Positions 44,254 to 54,023 of a stretch of DNA of 64,000 nt are shown one piece after another. Below the pieces are notes generated by a model. The model was not told the origin of the DNA. It was given only the letters and a program-made list of their open reading frames with translations, and ran no database searches. The translations under genes and the position numbers were made by a program. How positions within the stretch are numbered: position 1 is the stretch's first letter; the number at the start of each line of letters is the position of its first letter. Location of the stretch: contig OZ244129.1 of NCBI GenBank assembly GCA_965215715.1, positions 2,480,001 through 2,544,000 on the forward strand, given 5' to 3'. This stretch comes from HXMU1428-3 sp965215715 (lineage in GTDB: Bacteria > Pseudomonadota > Alphaproteobacteria > Rhizobiales > HXMU1428-3).

Positions 44254-45438
44254 CTATATAAAATGCTTTGAAAGCTTCAAGCCTTGGGCTTGGTAGTTTG
44301 ATTTTAGGTCCTTGCCGTAAATGGTGTCTGGCACTTCTGTGAGCGGTTCATAGATCAGCCTTGCGATGATCTGGCCGTCTTCTAAGACAAACGGAATGTC
44401 GTGGCTGCGCACTTCTAGCACGGCGCGGCTTCCCTTGCCGCCGGCGCTCTCTGCCCCAAAGCCGGGGTCGAAAAAGCCGGCATAGTGGGCGCGGAACTCA
44501 CCCATCATCGGGTCAATCGGCACCATCTCGGCGGCGTACTCAATGGGAATGTGCAAGGCTTCTTTGGAAACCAGAATGTAAAATTCACCTGGGTCTAAAA
44601 TTAAACGGCCGTCTGCACGAGCATGAATGGGCTCCCAGAAATCTTCCATCTTATATATGCCGGGCTTGTCGACATCGATGATGTCTGTGTGCTTTTGAGC
44701 GCGGTAGCCGATCAGGCTGGTGCCGTCCATGCCTTTCAGGTCAACACGGGTGTTGAGCCCATCGCGAATGGTTGGGTTGCCATCCACCAACTGTTCTTTT
44801 TCATGTAAGGCGCGCAGCTCTTTGTCTGATAATTTGGGGCGCTCAAACCGGTCTTGCTGGCCGATGCGGCGGCGAAAGCGCAATTGATTGAGACGGCTGC
44901 CAGATTGAACTTTGATGGAAAAGGTGCGCGGGCAAATCTCGACATATAATTTGCCTTTATAACCTGGCTCGACATAGTCAAAAATCTCTGCATTGTCTGC
45001 GATCAATCTGGTGAAAACATCCAGGCGCCCAGTGGAGCTTTTGGGATTGGCAAAGGCTGAGACGCTTTCTGGTAAATTCAAGCATTCTTCAACTTCTACC
45101 ACATAGAAGCACTCACGCTCTAACACGGCACCGTCTTCGAGGGAAAATTCATGCAGTGAGAGGCTTTGCAATTGTTTCTCAACCGTTTGGCCGCGGCCTG
45201 GCAAAAAGCTGGCGCGTACGCGGTAGGCTTTTTTGCCCAAGCGCAAATCAAGGCTGGCGGGCTGGATTTGATCATCTAGGATGATCATGCCGCTTGAAGT
45301 TTTCAAAAAGCCGCGATGGATCAAGTCTTTGACCGCTTGACTGGGAAAAATGCCGCCCTTTGTCGGCAAATAAGCCTTGGGCAGGTCTTGATCTGTGCCG
45401 TCTTGTGTTGTCCAGAGGTGTTTTGCTTGGTCAGCCAT
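44254..45438 (-). CDS. dcd: 2'-deoxycytidine 5'-triphosphate deaminase (long, two-module form)
   Basis: 394 aa, about twice the length of E. coli Dcd. Two dUTPase-like modules can be followed: the first has QPASLDLRLGKKAYRVR and ANPKSSTGRLDVFTR; the second has LDPGEFYILVSKEALHIP, MMGEFRAHYAGFFDPGFG and SHDIPFVLEDGQIIARL. The PKSSTGR and FFDPGF motifs are those of dCTP deaminases. The enzyme converts dCTP to dUTP for thymidylate synthesis. The long form is common in Hyphomicrobiales, where it neighbours metZ as here. GGAAC precedes the ATG. Confidence 0.92.
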   Translation of the reverse strand: MADQAKHLWTTQDGTDQDLPKAYLPTKGGIFPSQAVKDLIHRGFLKTSSGMIILDDQIQPASLDLRLGKKAYRVRASFLPGRGQTVEKQLQSLSLHEFSLEDGAVLERECFYVVEVEECLNLPESVSAFANPKSSTGRLDVFTRLIADNAEIFDYVEPGYKGKLYVEICPRTFSIKVQSGSRLNQLRFRRRIGQQDRFERPKLSDKELRALHEKEQLVDGNPTIRDGLNTRVDLKGMDGTSLIGYRAQKHTDIIDVDKPGIYKMEDFWEPIHARADGRLILDPGEFYILVSKEALHIPIEYAAEMVPIDPMMGEFRAHYAGFFDPGFGAESAGGKGSRAVLEVRSHDIPFVLEDGQIIARLIYEPLTEVPDTIYGKDLKSNYQAQGLKLSKHFI

Positions 45439-45513
45439 TCTTGTTCCATCAAGTTGTTATAGGCATGTCTTTTTATATTGAATTCATGCGTCATGCTCTA
45501 ATTTTTAAGTAAG

Positions 45514-45560
45514 GCGTGTCTTTTTGCACAAAACCGGTATCCACTTTTGTGAGACATGCT
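45514..45560. repeat. Dispersed AAAACCGG palindrome, copy
   Basis: GCGTGTC...GACATGC arms around TGCACAAAACCGG/TATCCACTTTTGTG. It lies between dcd (minus) and the metZ leader. The preceding 30 bp resemble those before the copy at 3353. Confidence 0.85.
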
Positions 45561-45635
45561 CTAGAAAAATTTGGCCCCATAATCGCTGATGAGCCAATTT
45601 CTGACAAGTTGAAAGGGCCATCATCAACAAAAGCC

Positions 45636-45665
45636 TTGACCCTTTCCCCGGTTTTATCACAATAT
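45636..45665 (+). promoter_or_regulatory. Likely metZ promoter
   Basis: TTGACC at 45636-45641 and CAATAT at 45660-45665 with an 18-nt spacer (or ACAATA with 17). A transcript starting about 45672 would begin just before the SAM-II aptamer. Confidence 0.5.
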
Positions 45666-45674
45666 AGCCCTTCA

Positions 45675-45731
45675 TTGTGGTGATTTGGCCGGTCGGCTTG
45701 CAGCCACGTTAAATAAGTCGCTAAAAGGCCG
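45675..45731 (+). promoter_or_regulatory. SAM-II riboswitch
   Basis: All SAM-II hallmarks are present: P1 GTGG (45677-45680) / CCAC (45704-45707), the conserved TGATTTGGCC strand (45681-45690), CTTGCA before the P1 3' side, and GCTAAAAGGCC (45720-45730) whose GGCC pairs with 45687-45690 to make the H-type pseudoknot. It binds S-adenosylmethionine and shuts off methionine synthesis genes; metZ starts 72 nt further on. This class is typical of alphaproteobacterial metA/metZ leaders. Confidence 0.93.
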
Positions 45732-45737
45732 CAAAGA

Positions 45738-45788
45738 CCCGGGTCGCCGGTGCCTTTCGGCAGTGGCTAAACGGGTTTTTTATTTTTT
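45738..45788 (+). terminator. Putative expression platform of the SAM-II riboswitch
   Basis: CCCG (45738-45741) / CGGG (45772-45775) with inner TGCC-TTTC-GGCA pairing, followed by TTTTTTATTTTTT. It resembles an intrinsic terminator between aptamer and metZ, so control may be transcriptional; the imperfect stem leaves this uncertain. Confidence 0.6.
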
Positions 45789-45802
45789 ACAAGGTTTTTT
45801 CA

Positions 45803-46987
45803 ATGACAGAACGCTCAAACAATAAATGGGGCGATGCCACCAAGCTGGTGCATGGGGGGACGATTCGCTCTGAATTTGGTGAAACAGCCGAAGCGCTGTT
45901 TTTAACCTCTGGCTATGTTTACGACAATGCTGAAAGTGCAGAGGCGCGCTTTAAAGGGGATGAAGAGGGGTATATTTACAGCCGTTTTCTTAACCCCACT
46001 ATCAAAATGTTTGAAGAACGCATGAAACTGCTAGAGGGGGCCGAAGATGGCCGAGCCACGGCTACAGGCATGGCCGCCGTGACAGCTTCGATGCTTTGTT
46101 ATTTAAATGCGGGCGATCATGTGGTTAGCGCCAAGGCGCTGTTTGGCTCCTGCCGCTATGTAGTGGAAAAGTTATTGCCACGTTTTGGCATTGAGGTCAC
46201 GCTTGTCGATGGGCGCGACCTTGCGGCCTGGAAAGAGGCTGTTCAGCCCAATACCAAAACCTTTTTCTTTGAAACGCCAACCAACCCCACGCTTGAATTG
46301 GTGGACATTCAGGCGGTTAGCGACATTGCCCATAATGCTGGGGCGATTGTGATTATTGACAATGTGTTTGCCACGCCTGTGCTGCAAAAGCCGCTGGAGC
46401 TGGGCGCCGATGTGGTGTGTTACAGTGCGACCAAACATATTGATGGCCAAGGGCGGTGCCTTGGTGGCATGGTGCTGGGCTCACAAGAGTATATCGATGA
46501 CCATCTGCATGATTATATGCGCCAAACCGGGCCTTCCATTAGCCCGTTTAATGCCTGGGTGATGCTGAAGGGCTTAGAAACCTTGCCTCTTCGGATCAGC
46601 CAAGCTGAAAAAAATGCCACTGCTTTGGCTGAATTTCTGGGCACCTGTTCTAGGGTAGAAAAGGTGCATTATCCTGGGCTTTCTAACCACCCTCAGCATG
46701 AGTTGGCAAAACAGCAAATGAGTGGGTTTGGCACGCTGGTGGCCTTTGAACTGAAAGGCGGAAAACAAGAAGCCTTTGATTTCATGAATAAATTGGAAAT
46801 TATCAAAATTTCTAATAACCTGGGAGACACCAAAAGCTTGATTACGCATCCGGCTACAACAACCCATCAACGTTTGGAAGAAGACGAGCAATTGGAACTT
46901 TCCATCACCCCTGGGCTGGTGCGGCTTTCTGTTGGGTTGGAAGATGCTAAAGATTTAATCGCGGATTTGGAAATGGGGTTTGAATAG
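45803..46987 (+). CDS. metZ: O-succinylhomoserine sulfhydrylase MetZ
   Basis: 394 aa, Cys/Met metabolism PLP enzyme. The PLP lysine is K211 in YSATKHIDGQGR; other family motifs are YSRFLNPT, ATATGMAAV and the C-terminal LVRLSVGLEDAKDLI. MetZ makes homocysteine from O-succinylhomoserine and sulfide. The LxGxxLGG-type GRCLGGMVLGS and HATTTHQRL-like segment (ITHPATTTHQRL) fit MetZ rather than MetC. Controlled by the SAM-II riboswitch upstream. AAGG lies before the ATG. Confidence 0.95.
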   Translation: MTERSNNKWGDATKLVHGGTIRSEFGETAEALFLTSGYVYDNAESAEARFKGDEEGYIYSRFLNPTIKMFEERMKLLEGAEDGRATATGMAAVTASMLCYLNAGDHVVSAKALFGSCRYVVEKLLPRFGIEVTLVDGRDLAAWKEAVQPNTKTFFFETPTNPTLELVDIQAVSDIAHNAGAIVIIDNVFATPVLQKPLELGADVVCYSATKHIDGQGRCLGGMVLGSQEYIDDHLHDYMRQTGPSISPFNAWVMLKGLETLPLRISQAEKNATALAEFLGTCSRVEKVHYPGLSNHPQHELAKQQMSGFGTLVAFELKGGKQEAFDFMNKLEIIKISNNLGDTKSLITHPATTTHQRLEEDEQLELSITPGLVRLSVGLEDAKDLIADLEMGFE

Positions 46988-47036
46988 GGCCGTTTAATCT
47001 GATTTAACGACTATAGGACAGTTGAACTTTTTTATT

Positions 47037-47075
47037 CTTTTCCCTTAACTTTTGGTATTAAAGTTAAGGGAAAAA
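47037..47075. terminator. Long perfect hairpin after metZ
   Basis: TCCCTTAACTTT (47041-47052) / AAAGTTAAGGGA (47060-47071), 12 perfect bp with a 7-nt loop, extended by T-A pairs on both sides to about 16. No clean U-run follows, so it may be a processing or stability hairpin rather than a classic terminator. Confidence 0.6.
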
Positions 47076-47187
47076 AACACCCCTTTTTCTAAAGTTATTT
47101 TGTTCGTTCTTGACTGGTTTTTTTGGTTGATTTTTCAAATCAATAACGGTCAAATTGTAACTTATCTATTATCTAGGACTAGAGCAC

Positions 47188-47580
47188 ATGTTTGAGACAA
47201 CAACGAAGGCGATTAATGTTCGTGTTAGCCCGGAGTTTCTCGATGAACAATCTGACCCAGAAGACCATCATTTTTTCTGGGCCTATTATGTTGAGATTGA
47301 AAATCAAAGCAAGGAGCCTGTTCGACTTCGGGCACGGCATTGGCTCATTACGGATGGAAATGGGGCAACCCAGGAAGTGGTTGGTGAAGGTGTTGTTGGT
47401 GAACAACCACTGATCCGACCTGGGGAGACCTTTACCTACACCTCAGGCGCCCCTCTTGGCACGCCCACCGGCTTTATGCATGGGCAATATAAAATGGAGC
47501 GGGAAGATGGAGATGATTTTCTCGTCGATATTCCTGCCTTTTCGCTTGATAGCCCTTATGATGAGCATTTGGTCAATTAA
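47188..47580 (+). CDS. apaG: ApaG protein
   Basis: 130 aa, full length. FnIII-like beta fold with the family motifs YYVEIENQS, RHWLITDGNG, EVVGEGVVGEQPLIRPGETF-type GVVGEQPLIRPG and TPTGFMHGQY. ApaG is named for the Co2+/Mg2+ resistance locus; its molecular function is unsettled. AGGA precedes the ATG. The metZ-apaG neighbourhood recurs in Hyphomicrobiales. Confidence 0.96.
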   Translation: MFETTTKAINVRVSPEFLDEQSDPEDHHFFWAYYVEIENQSKEPVRLRARHWLITDGNGATQEVVGEGVVGEQPLIRPGETFTYTSGAPLGTPTGFMHGQYKMEREDGDDFLVDIPAFSLDSPYDEHLVN

Positions 47581-47786
47581 ATCTTCCGAACCGTCTCCTG
47601 GTGTTCGCGTGAAATCATGAGAGAGTTCACTTTCTTATTTGCGAGCGAAACGCACAAGCTTGTAAGACCTGATATCATTTTCTCTTGGTTTCCCCTATTC
47701 CTTCATTGTCTTTTTTATCATAAATGAATATTGTGCTTGGCTTTATGGCAAATAGATTTATGAATCGCGGTTGGGGCAATAATTGA

Positions 47787-49250
47787 ATGATTGATTTTCG
47801 GCCAATTTGCTTTGTTATTGGCGCGCTGTTGGCCACGCTTGGCATTGCCTTAATGATCCCGGCTTTGGTTGATTTGGCTTTGGGTCATGAAAATTGGCAA
47901 AGCTTTGCCACTGCGAGCCTTGTTACACTTTTTTTTGGGGTGGCTCTTGGGGTTTCCAATAAAGTGCATGCGCCTGAACTTTCCATTCGACAAGCCTTTG
48001 TTTTGACCACCCTTTCCTGGTTGGCGCTGACCGCCTTTTCTGCCCTCCCGTTTTTATGGTCTGATTTGAACTTGGGCTACACAGATGCGTTCTTTGAGGC
48101 CATGTCGGGTTTGACAACCACCGGGGCAACGGTCATCACCGGGCTGGATGAGCATTCCAAAGGCGTTCTTTTATGGCGCAGCCTGTTGCAATGGTTAGGG
48201 GGCATTGGGATTATTGTAATGGCGCTTGCTGTTATGCCGATGTTGCAAATTGGTGGTATGCAGCTGTTTCGCATGGAATCCTCAGACAATTCTGAAAAAA
48301 TTGTGCCGCGGGCAACCCAATTGGCAAGTACCATTGCCAGCCTTTATTTGTTTTTAAGTGTGCTTTGTGTGATCGGCTATTTGTTTGCTGGTATGAGTTT
48401 TTTTGATGCTGTTGCCCATTCCATGACGACCATTGCCACTGGTGGCCTTTCAACCCATGATGCATCTATTGGTTATTTTGAAGGCGATGGGGTGAAATAT
48501 GTTGCCATTGTTTTTATGATTTTGGGCAGCTTACCGTTTGGGCTTTATCTTTATGCGATCAATGGGCGCGTGGACCGGCTTTATAAAGACAGCCAAGTGC
48601 GCTGGTTTTTGGTTGTTTTAGGGGTCTTTATAGGCCTCACATGGATGGCTCAATTTTTGGGAGATGTTATCTCTGGTGAGGGACCCAAACACAACACGGC
48701 TTTGAAAGACGCTGCCTTTCACACTGTTTCCATTATGACAGGCACGGGGTATGCCACGGGTGATTATGGCAAGTGGAGCCCTTTGGCTGAAATGCTGTTT
48801 TTTACCATGATGTTTGTGGGCGGTTGTGCCGGCTCGGCCTCTTGCGGTATTAAGATTTTTCGCTTTCAGGTATTGTTCCAGGCCATTAACCAGCGGCTAT
48901 TTTCTGTGATCCAACCTAATGGCATTTATATCCCGCGTTATAATGGCCGGCCAATTGAAGAGCGGGTCACAACGGCGGTTTTAAGCTTTATCTTTTTATT
49001 TTTATTTTGCTTTGTTCTGTTTGCTTTTTTGCTCAGCCTTTATGATTTGGATTTAACGACCGCCATTTCAGCGGCTGCCTCTTGCTTGACAAATGTGGGG
49101 CCTGGGCTTGGTGATATTGTCGGGCCTGCAGGTAATTTCCAATCTTTACCTGATGGGGCTAAGTGGCTTTTGTCTTTAGCAATGTTGTTGGGACGGCTTG
49201 AACTGTTTACCGTTCTTGTCCTGTTTATGCCGACGTTTTGGAGAAGTTAG
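47787..49250 (+). CDS. trkH: TrkH family potassium uptake protein
   Basis: 487 aa, about 10-12 hydrophobic segments in four M1-P-M2 repeats. Pore loops with selectivity-filter glycines are visible: SGLTTTGATVI, TIATGGLSTHD, SIMTGTGYATGDY and SCLTNVGPGLG. GGCAGSASCGIKIFRFQ is the conserved loop after the third repeat. It forms the K+-translocating subunit in the inner membrane with the regulator TrkA, which is not in the window. Confidence 0.95.
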   Translation: MIDFRPICFVIGALLATLGIALMIPALVDLALGHENWQSFATASLVTLFFGVALGVSNKVHAPELSIRQAFVLTTLSWLALTAFSALPFLWSDLNLGYTDAFFEAMSGLTTTGATVITGLDEHSKGVLLWRSLLQWLGGIGIIVMALAVMPMLQIGGMQLFRMESSDNSEKIVPRATQLASTIASLYLFLSVLCVIGYLFAGMSFFDAVAHSMTTIATGGLSTHDASIGYFEGDGVKYVAIVFMILGSLPFGLYLYAINGRVDRLYKDSQVRWFLVVLGVFIGLTWMAQFLGDVISGEGPKHNTALKDAAFHTVSIMTGTGYATGDYGKWSPLAEMLFFTMMFVGGCAGSASCGIKIFRFQVLFQAINQRLFSVIQPNGIYIPRYNGRPIEERVTTAVLSFIFLFLFCFVLFAFLLSLYDLDLTTAISAAASCLTNVGPGLGDIVGPAGNFQSLPDGAKWLLSLAMLLGRLELFTVLVLFMPTFWRS

Positions 49251-49291
49251 AACTTACCTAAGGCACGGGCTGGCACTTTTAGAAATAAGAG

Positions 49292-52200
49292 TTATGTGCT
49301 TTGTTTTTTGGGCAACCCTAGAGCCCAGTATTTGTCCCATAGATTTTTCAAATCACCGCCAACGCCGACAATGGCTGGCACGAGCACCAAGACAAGAATG
49401 GTGGCTGCTAGCAGGCCAAAGATCATGGTGACGGCCATGGGGATGAGGAATTGGGCTTGGCGGCTGGTTTCAAATAATAAGGGTAGCAGGCCGCCGATGG
49501 TGGTTAGTGAGGTGAGCAGCACTGCGCGCAGCCGATCTTGGCTGGCGCCAATGGCGGCCTCGTGCAGCGTTTGTCCCGCATCAAGGCGGTTTTTCACCTC
49601 CGTTACAAGAATGATGGAATCATTGACCAAAATGCCTGACAGCCCCAACAAACCGATCAAAGAGATGATGGTTAAATTCATACCCATGACGATATGGCCA
49701 AGGATAGCGCCAACAGCCCCAAAGGGAATTATGGCCATCACCGCTAATGGCTTGGCATAACTTTCAAAAACCCAGGCCAGAATGATATAGATGACAATTA
49801 GGGCAAGCGCGGCACCAAGGCGCAAATCGGCAAAGCTTTTGGCTCTATCTTCAGCTCTGCCAGAGAAGCTATAGTGAAGGCCGTATTTGTCAGACGCTTC
49901 GGGCAGGACTTCTAATTTCAGTTGATCCAGAACGGTGACCACATCTGTTATGTTTGGGTCAACATCAGCGGTCACGGAAACTGTGCGTGCGCCATTGCGG
50001 CGTTGGATGATTGAAAAGCCTGGCTTTTCGCGCAAGGTGACAACTTCAGTTAATGGCACCCTGTCATTGTTGGGTGTGAGCAGGTAAATGGAGCGCAAGG
50101 CTTCAATGCCGCCCACAGAATGAATGCGTTTGACCCGTACGGTGATTTCCTCCTCACCTCTGGCAAAGCGGGTGGCAATGGCACCTTCAAAACTGTTGCG
50201 GATTTGAGAGCCAACTGATTGAGCGGTAAGGCCGAGAGCTGCGCCGCGCGGATTTACCTCGATGATCCATTCTGGTTTGCCATAGGGCAAGTCATCTGAG
50301 ATGTTGGTCACCCCATTTATGCTGGACAGGGTGGCTTTAACTTCTTCTGCAGCGGCTTTTAATTGTTCCACACCGACGTCTTTTAAACGAATGTCAATAT
50401 CGGCGCCAGGCGGGCCAACGCGCCGGCCACCAATGGCGATGCGCTCAATGGCGGGGTTTTTGGGAGTCGCTTTGCGCCACGCTTTCAAAATTGTTTTGGT
50501 GCGCACTGTGCGAGATTCACCTGGTGTTAATTGTACGTTTATTTCTGCTAAATTATCACCTTGGGCGCGCCCGGCTTTGCCTTGTAGTGAATAGATGGCG
50601 TTGATGATTTGTTTTTCTTGTTTTTTGTTGGCTGTTAAGTCAGCCTCAACGCGGCGCAAGTTTTGCTCTAAATTTTTTAAAATCTCAACTTGCTGTTCAT
50701 TGGGGGTGCCGGGGACAAAGATGACTTTGGCAAAGATTTTTTCTGGTTCTGGTGAGGTGAAAAATCGGAAGCCGATATAGCCACCAGCAATGAGGCCCAG
50801 TGTTAAAATTAATGTTGTGATGGTGCTGGCGATAAACAGATAGCGCCAATCATAACACCACTCAATAAAGCGGCGATAGGGGCCGTTTTTAAAGCGATCT
50901 AAGCCGTTGTCAAATTTTTCGCGAAAGCCGGAGCTGCCAGAAATGGAGCCGGAGCTGGCGGCATGGCGCAAATGACCGGGGAGGATTAGAAAGCATTCGA
51001 TGATGCTGGCAATGAGCACGGCTAATACCACCAAGGGTATGGCGGCCATAAAATCTCCCAATCGCCCTTGAACAAGAAAGATGGGAAAAAAGGACGCCAT
51101 GGTGGTCAAAGTTGCGGCCATCACGGGCTTTAACATGCGCTGCGCCCCTTGTTCGGCAGCTGCCTGAGGAGGAATGCCAAGACTTTGCCGGGTGGCTGTG
51201 TCTTCAGAGACAACTATGGCATCGTCAACAATGATACCGATCATCATAATCAGGGCAAACATTGAAATCATATTAATGGTCTGGCCGGTTAGATACATGA
51301 CCAGGATGGTGGCCATTAGCGCCACGGGAATGCCTGCTGCCACCCAAAAAGCAATGCGCCAGTTTAAAAATAAAAACAGAACGATCAGAACAATGGACAG
51401 ACCTTGCAACCCGTTGCTGATTAAAATGGATAAACGCTGTTTTACAAATTTACCGCGCACATCATAAACAGTGAGTTTTAAATTTGGTGGCAGGGTTGGA
51501 CGTAATTTCTCAACATAGGCATAGAAATTTTCCATTGTTTGCAGCGTGTCTGCTGACAAGGCTCGTTTGATGTGTAGCTCAATGGCACGGTTGCCGTTGA
51601 TCAGGCCGGTTTTGCCGTCGCGGTCAAAGCGGGTGGCAATGGTGGCGATGTCTTTTAAAAAAACCTTTTCACCCGTTTCGCGGGCAATGATTTCAATAGT
51701 GGCTAGCTCTTGTGGGGTGCGCCGTTCTGCTAGGGCGCGCAATTGAATGTCCAGGTCGCCTTCAACAGTGCCGGAGGGTAAATCTCTGGTTTCATCACGC
51801 ACGCGCTGTGAGATCACTTCTAAGCTTAGCCCCAAACGGCGCAAATCTTCTTCTCTTATTTCAATCCAGATTTCTTCATCTCGCACACCGCTCATTGTCA
51901 CACGGTCAATGCCATTGGCCAGAAAGCCATCCCTGATCTGCTTGGCATATGTTTTCATAACGGTTTCTGAGAAAGGACCAGAGACGGCTATTTTGGCGAC
52001 ATTTTCAAAAAATGAGACCCGTTTGATGACAGGCTCTTCAGACTCTTCAGGCAGCGTTGTAACACTGGCGACAGCTTGCTCAATATTTGACTGAGCCTTT
52101 TGCATGTCTGCTTGGCCAAAAAATTCAAGCGAGATGGTGCCCACCCCTTCGCGGGCAAAGGAGTTAACCTCTTCAACATCTTCGATAAAGCGAAGTTCAG

Positions 52201-52438
52201 GTTCTAAACTATCGAGAATGTTTTTTTCTATATCTTCCGCACTTGCACCTGGCCAACTAACCGTTACCGTGATTGCTGGCACTTCTACTGAGGGGAAGAA
52301 TTGGGTGTTGATTTTTGAGATGGCGAAAAAACCCATTAACACCATAATCGCCATTAATAAATTGGCCGCTGTTGGGTGAGAGACAAACAGGCTAATAAGG
52401 TTTTTTGCCCGCCGGGTTTGTTTTGAAGCTTGCGCCAT
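49292..52438 (-). CDS. RND efflux transporter permease (AcrB/HAE type)
   Basis: 1048 aa, full length. First transmembrane helix at about 22-42, a large periplasmic loop, then helices IV-VI with the proton-relay DDAIVVSEDTATR, a second loop and six C-terminal helices (GLSGILVNDSIILVTEVKNRL). It exports hydrophobic or amphiphilic compounds by proton antiport. The membrane fusion partner is encoded 3 nt upstream on the same strand; a TolC-like outer-membrane channel is not in the window. Confidence 0.95.
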   Translation of the reverse strand: MAQASKQTRRAKNLISLFVSHPTAANLLMAIMVLMGFFAISKINTQFFPSVEVPAITVTVSWPGASAEDIEKNILDSLEPELRFIEDVEEVNSFAREGVGTISLEFFGQADMQKAQSNIEQAVASVTTLPEESEEPVIKRVSFFENVAKIAVSGPFSETVMKTYAKQIRDGFLANGIDRVTMSGVRDEEIWIEIREEDLRRLGLSLEVISQRVRDETRDLPSGTVEGDLDIQLRALAERRTPQELATIEIIARETGEKVFLKDIATIATRFDRDGKTGLINGNRAIELHIKRALSADTLQTMENFYAYVEKLRPTLPPNLKLTVYDVRGKFVKQRLSILISNGLQGLSIVLIVLFLFLNWRIAFWVAAGIPVALMATILVMYLTGQTINMISMFALIMMIGIIVDDAIVVSEDTATRQSLGIPPQAAAEQGAQRMLKPVMAATLTTMASFFPIFLVQGRLGDFMAAIPLVVLAVLIASIIECFLILPGHLRHAASSGSISGSSGFREKFDNGLDRFKNGPYRRFIEWCYDWRYLFIASTITTLILTLGLIAGGYIGFRFFTSPEPEKIFAKVIFVPGTPNEQQVEILKNLEQNLRRVEADLTANKKQEKQIINAIYSLQGKAGRAQGDNLAEINVQLTPGESRTVRTKTILKAWRKATPKNPAIERIAIGGRRVGPPGADIDIRLKDVGVEQLKAAAEEVKATLSSINGVTNISDDLPYGKPEWIIEVNPRGAALGLTAQSVGSQIRNSFEGAIATRFARGEEEITVRVKRIHSVGGIEALRSIYLLTPNNDRVPLTEVVTLREKPGFSIIQRRNGARTVSVTADVDPNITDVVTVLDQLKLEVLPEASDKYGLHYSFSGRAEDRAKSFADLRLGAALALIVIYIILAWVFESYAKPLAVMAIIPFGAVGAILGHIVMGMNLTIISLIGLLGLSGILVNDSIILVTEVKNRLDAGQTLHEAAIGASQDRLRAVLLTSLTTIGGLLPLLFETSRQAQFLIPMAVTMIFGLLAATILVLVLVPAIVGVGGDLKNLWDKYWALGLPKKQST

Positions 52439-52441
52439 TGG

Positions 52442-53821
52442 TTACAGCCCCTTTGTGGTCTTGGCTGTTTGCTCTGGCTTTTTGCTTGTTGGGATTTGCA
52501 AGGAGGTGCGCGGTTTGACCTTAACGCCAGGCCCGGCCAATGACAGGCGCGATTTTAAAATTTTGACCCCTTTGGGCAGGGGGGCTGAAATTAAGCTATC
52601 ACTTGCATCTGCCCCTACAATTTTAACTTGTTGAGGTTGTAGCCGACCATCAATGATGAGGTAGATAGTATTGCTGTTATAAAGTGCGGTTTGCGGCACA
52701 CGGTAGACATTGTCATAGCGCCTGTCTTGCATCTTCACTTCAACAAAAGCACCGGTGCGCACCGGGATGGGTTTCATGGGTGTGTCAATGGCAGCGTAAA
52801 TTTCAACACCGCCAGATTGTGAGGCAATTTCAGCGCCGATGCGTTTGATGGTGGCGGTGTATTCAATTGGCTTGTCGCCAACTTTCCATACGGCTTTTAC
52901 TTTGCGGCCTATTAAACTGGTTTCATGGGCGAGGATACGGCCATATTGTGCATCGGTTAAGGTAAAGCGCACATCAATTTGATTGTTGTCAATGAGATTT
53001 GCGATCTTATCGTTCACGCTGACTAGGCGGCCAATTTCAGAGCTTACCTCATTAACATAGGCATCAAAGGGAGCGATGAGTTCGGTCTCTTCCAAGCGGC
53101 GGTCAGCTTGATCCACTTTCCATTTTAAGCGCTCAACAACTGCCTCTTGCCCTTTTAATCTTGCTTGCTGTAAGTCCAGGTTTACCTTGTGGCCGGAGAC
53201 GGATTGGGCACGTTGGGAGACAATCACTTTTCTATCGTCGGCCAGTTTTTTGCTAACGGTGCCGCGCTTGGCCAAATTAGATGCCCGCTCATAGTCGGTT
53301 TGGGCCAGCTTTAATTGCGCTTGGGCGTATTTTAAATTTTCTTGTTCCAGCTGTACGCTGGCTTTTAACTCGGCTTGTCTGGCCAGGCCTTCATCCAGTG
53401 TGGCCTTGGCTTCGCGCACGGCTCCTTGATAATCAAAATCATCAATGCGTACCAGCATCTGCCCCTTTTTAACCAGGGCGCCTTCTTTCAAACTGGGGCC
53501 AACTTCAATGATTTTGCCCGCGACCAAGGCGCGCAATTCCACTTGTCGACCGGCAACGGTTTTGCCATAAAGGTGCAATGTTGGGGTGATGTTTTTGGCA
53601 ACGGCGTCAATCACATCCACGGCCCAGACCTTTTCGACCACCTTTGGTTTTTTCAGGCTTGGTTTGGAGGCTTTTAAAAGCCCATAGCCCATGACGGCTC
53701 CTGTCAAAACCGCGATCGGCAACAGTGCTTTCAGACCGAATAGGAAAGCTTTTGACCAGTTAGCGGGCTCTTTTGAGTGGCTAGAAGGGGGTGTTTTTTC
53801 TTTTGGCGATTGACGATCCAT
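52442..53821 (-). CDS. RND membrane fusion protein (HlyD/AcrA family)
   Basis: 459 aa. A Pro/Ser-rich cytoplasmic tail is followed by one transmembrane helix (about 29-49), a biotinyl-lipoyl-like half (VAGKIIEVGPSLKEGALVKKGQMLVRID), a long helical hairpin (about 145-245) and the second lipoyl half (APFDAYVNEVSSEIGRLVS). It bridges the RND pump to an outer-membrane channel. It is first in a two-gene operon; AAGGTAAAG precedes the ATG. Confidence 0.94.
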   Translation of the reverse strand: MDRQSPKEKTPPSSHSKEPANWSKAFLFGLKALLPIAVLTGAVMGYGLLKASKPSLKKPKVVEKVWAVDVIDAVAKNITPTLHLYGKTVAGRQVELRALVAGKIIEVGPSLKEGALVKKGQMLVRIDDFDYQGAVREAKATLDEGLARQAELKASVQLEQENLKYAQAQLKLAQTDYERASNLAKRGTVSKKLADDRKVIVSQRAQSVSGHKVNLDLQQARLKGQEAVVERLKWKVDQADRRLEETELIAPFDAYVNEVSSEIGRLVSVNDKIANLIDNNQIDVRFTLTDAQYGRILAHETSLIGRKVKAVWKVGDKPIEYTATIKRIGAEIASQSGGVEIYAAIDTPMKPIPVRTGAFVEVKMQDRRYDNVYRVPQTALYNSNTIYLIIDGRLQPQQVKIVGADASDSLISAPLPKGVKILKSRLSLAGPGVKVKPRTSLQIPTSKKPEQTAKTTKGL

Positions 53822-54023
53822 TCTTTACCTTAAAGCTTCACTCTCAATGTACTGTGGGCATTTGTTTTTTTAAGTTATATATTTAATACGAAAACTATAC
53901 CAAATATACGTCGCACCTTCGCAAATTATTTTATTTTATGGCATTTTACGTTTTTCTTTCATTTACCATTAATTATGGGTGAAAGTTTGTTATTGAGACG
54001 GTGATAAAAGGCTCCAGGAAACG

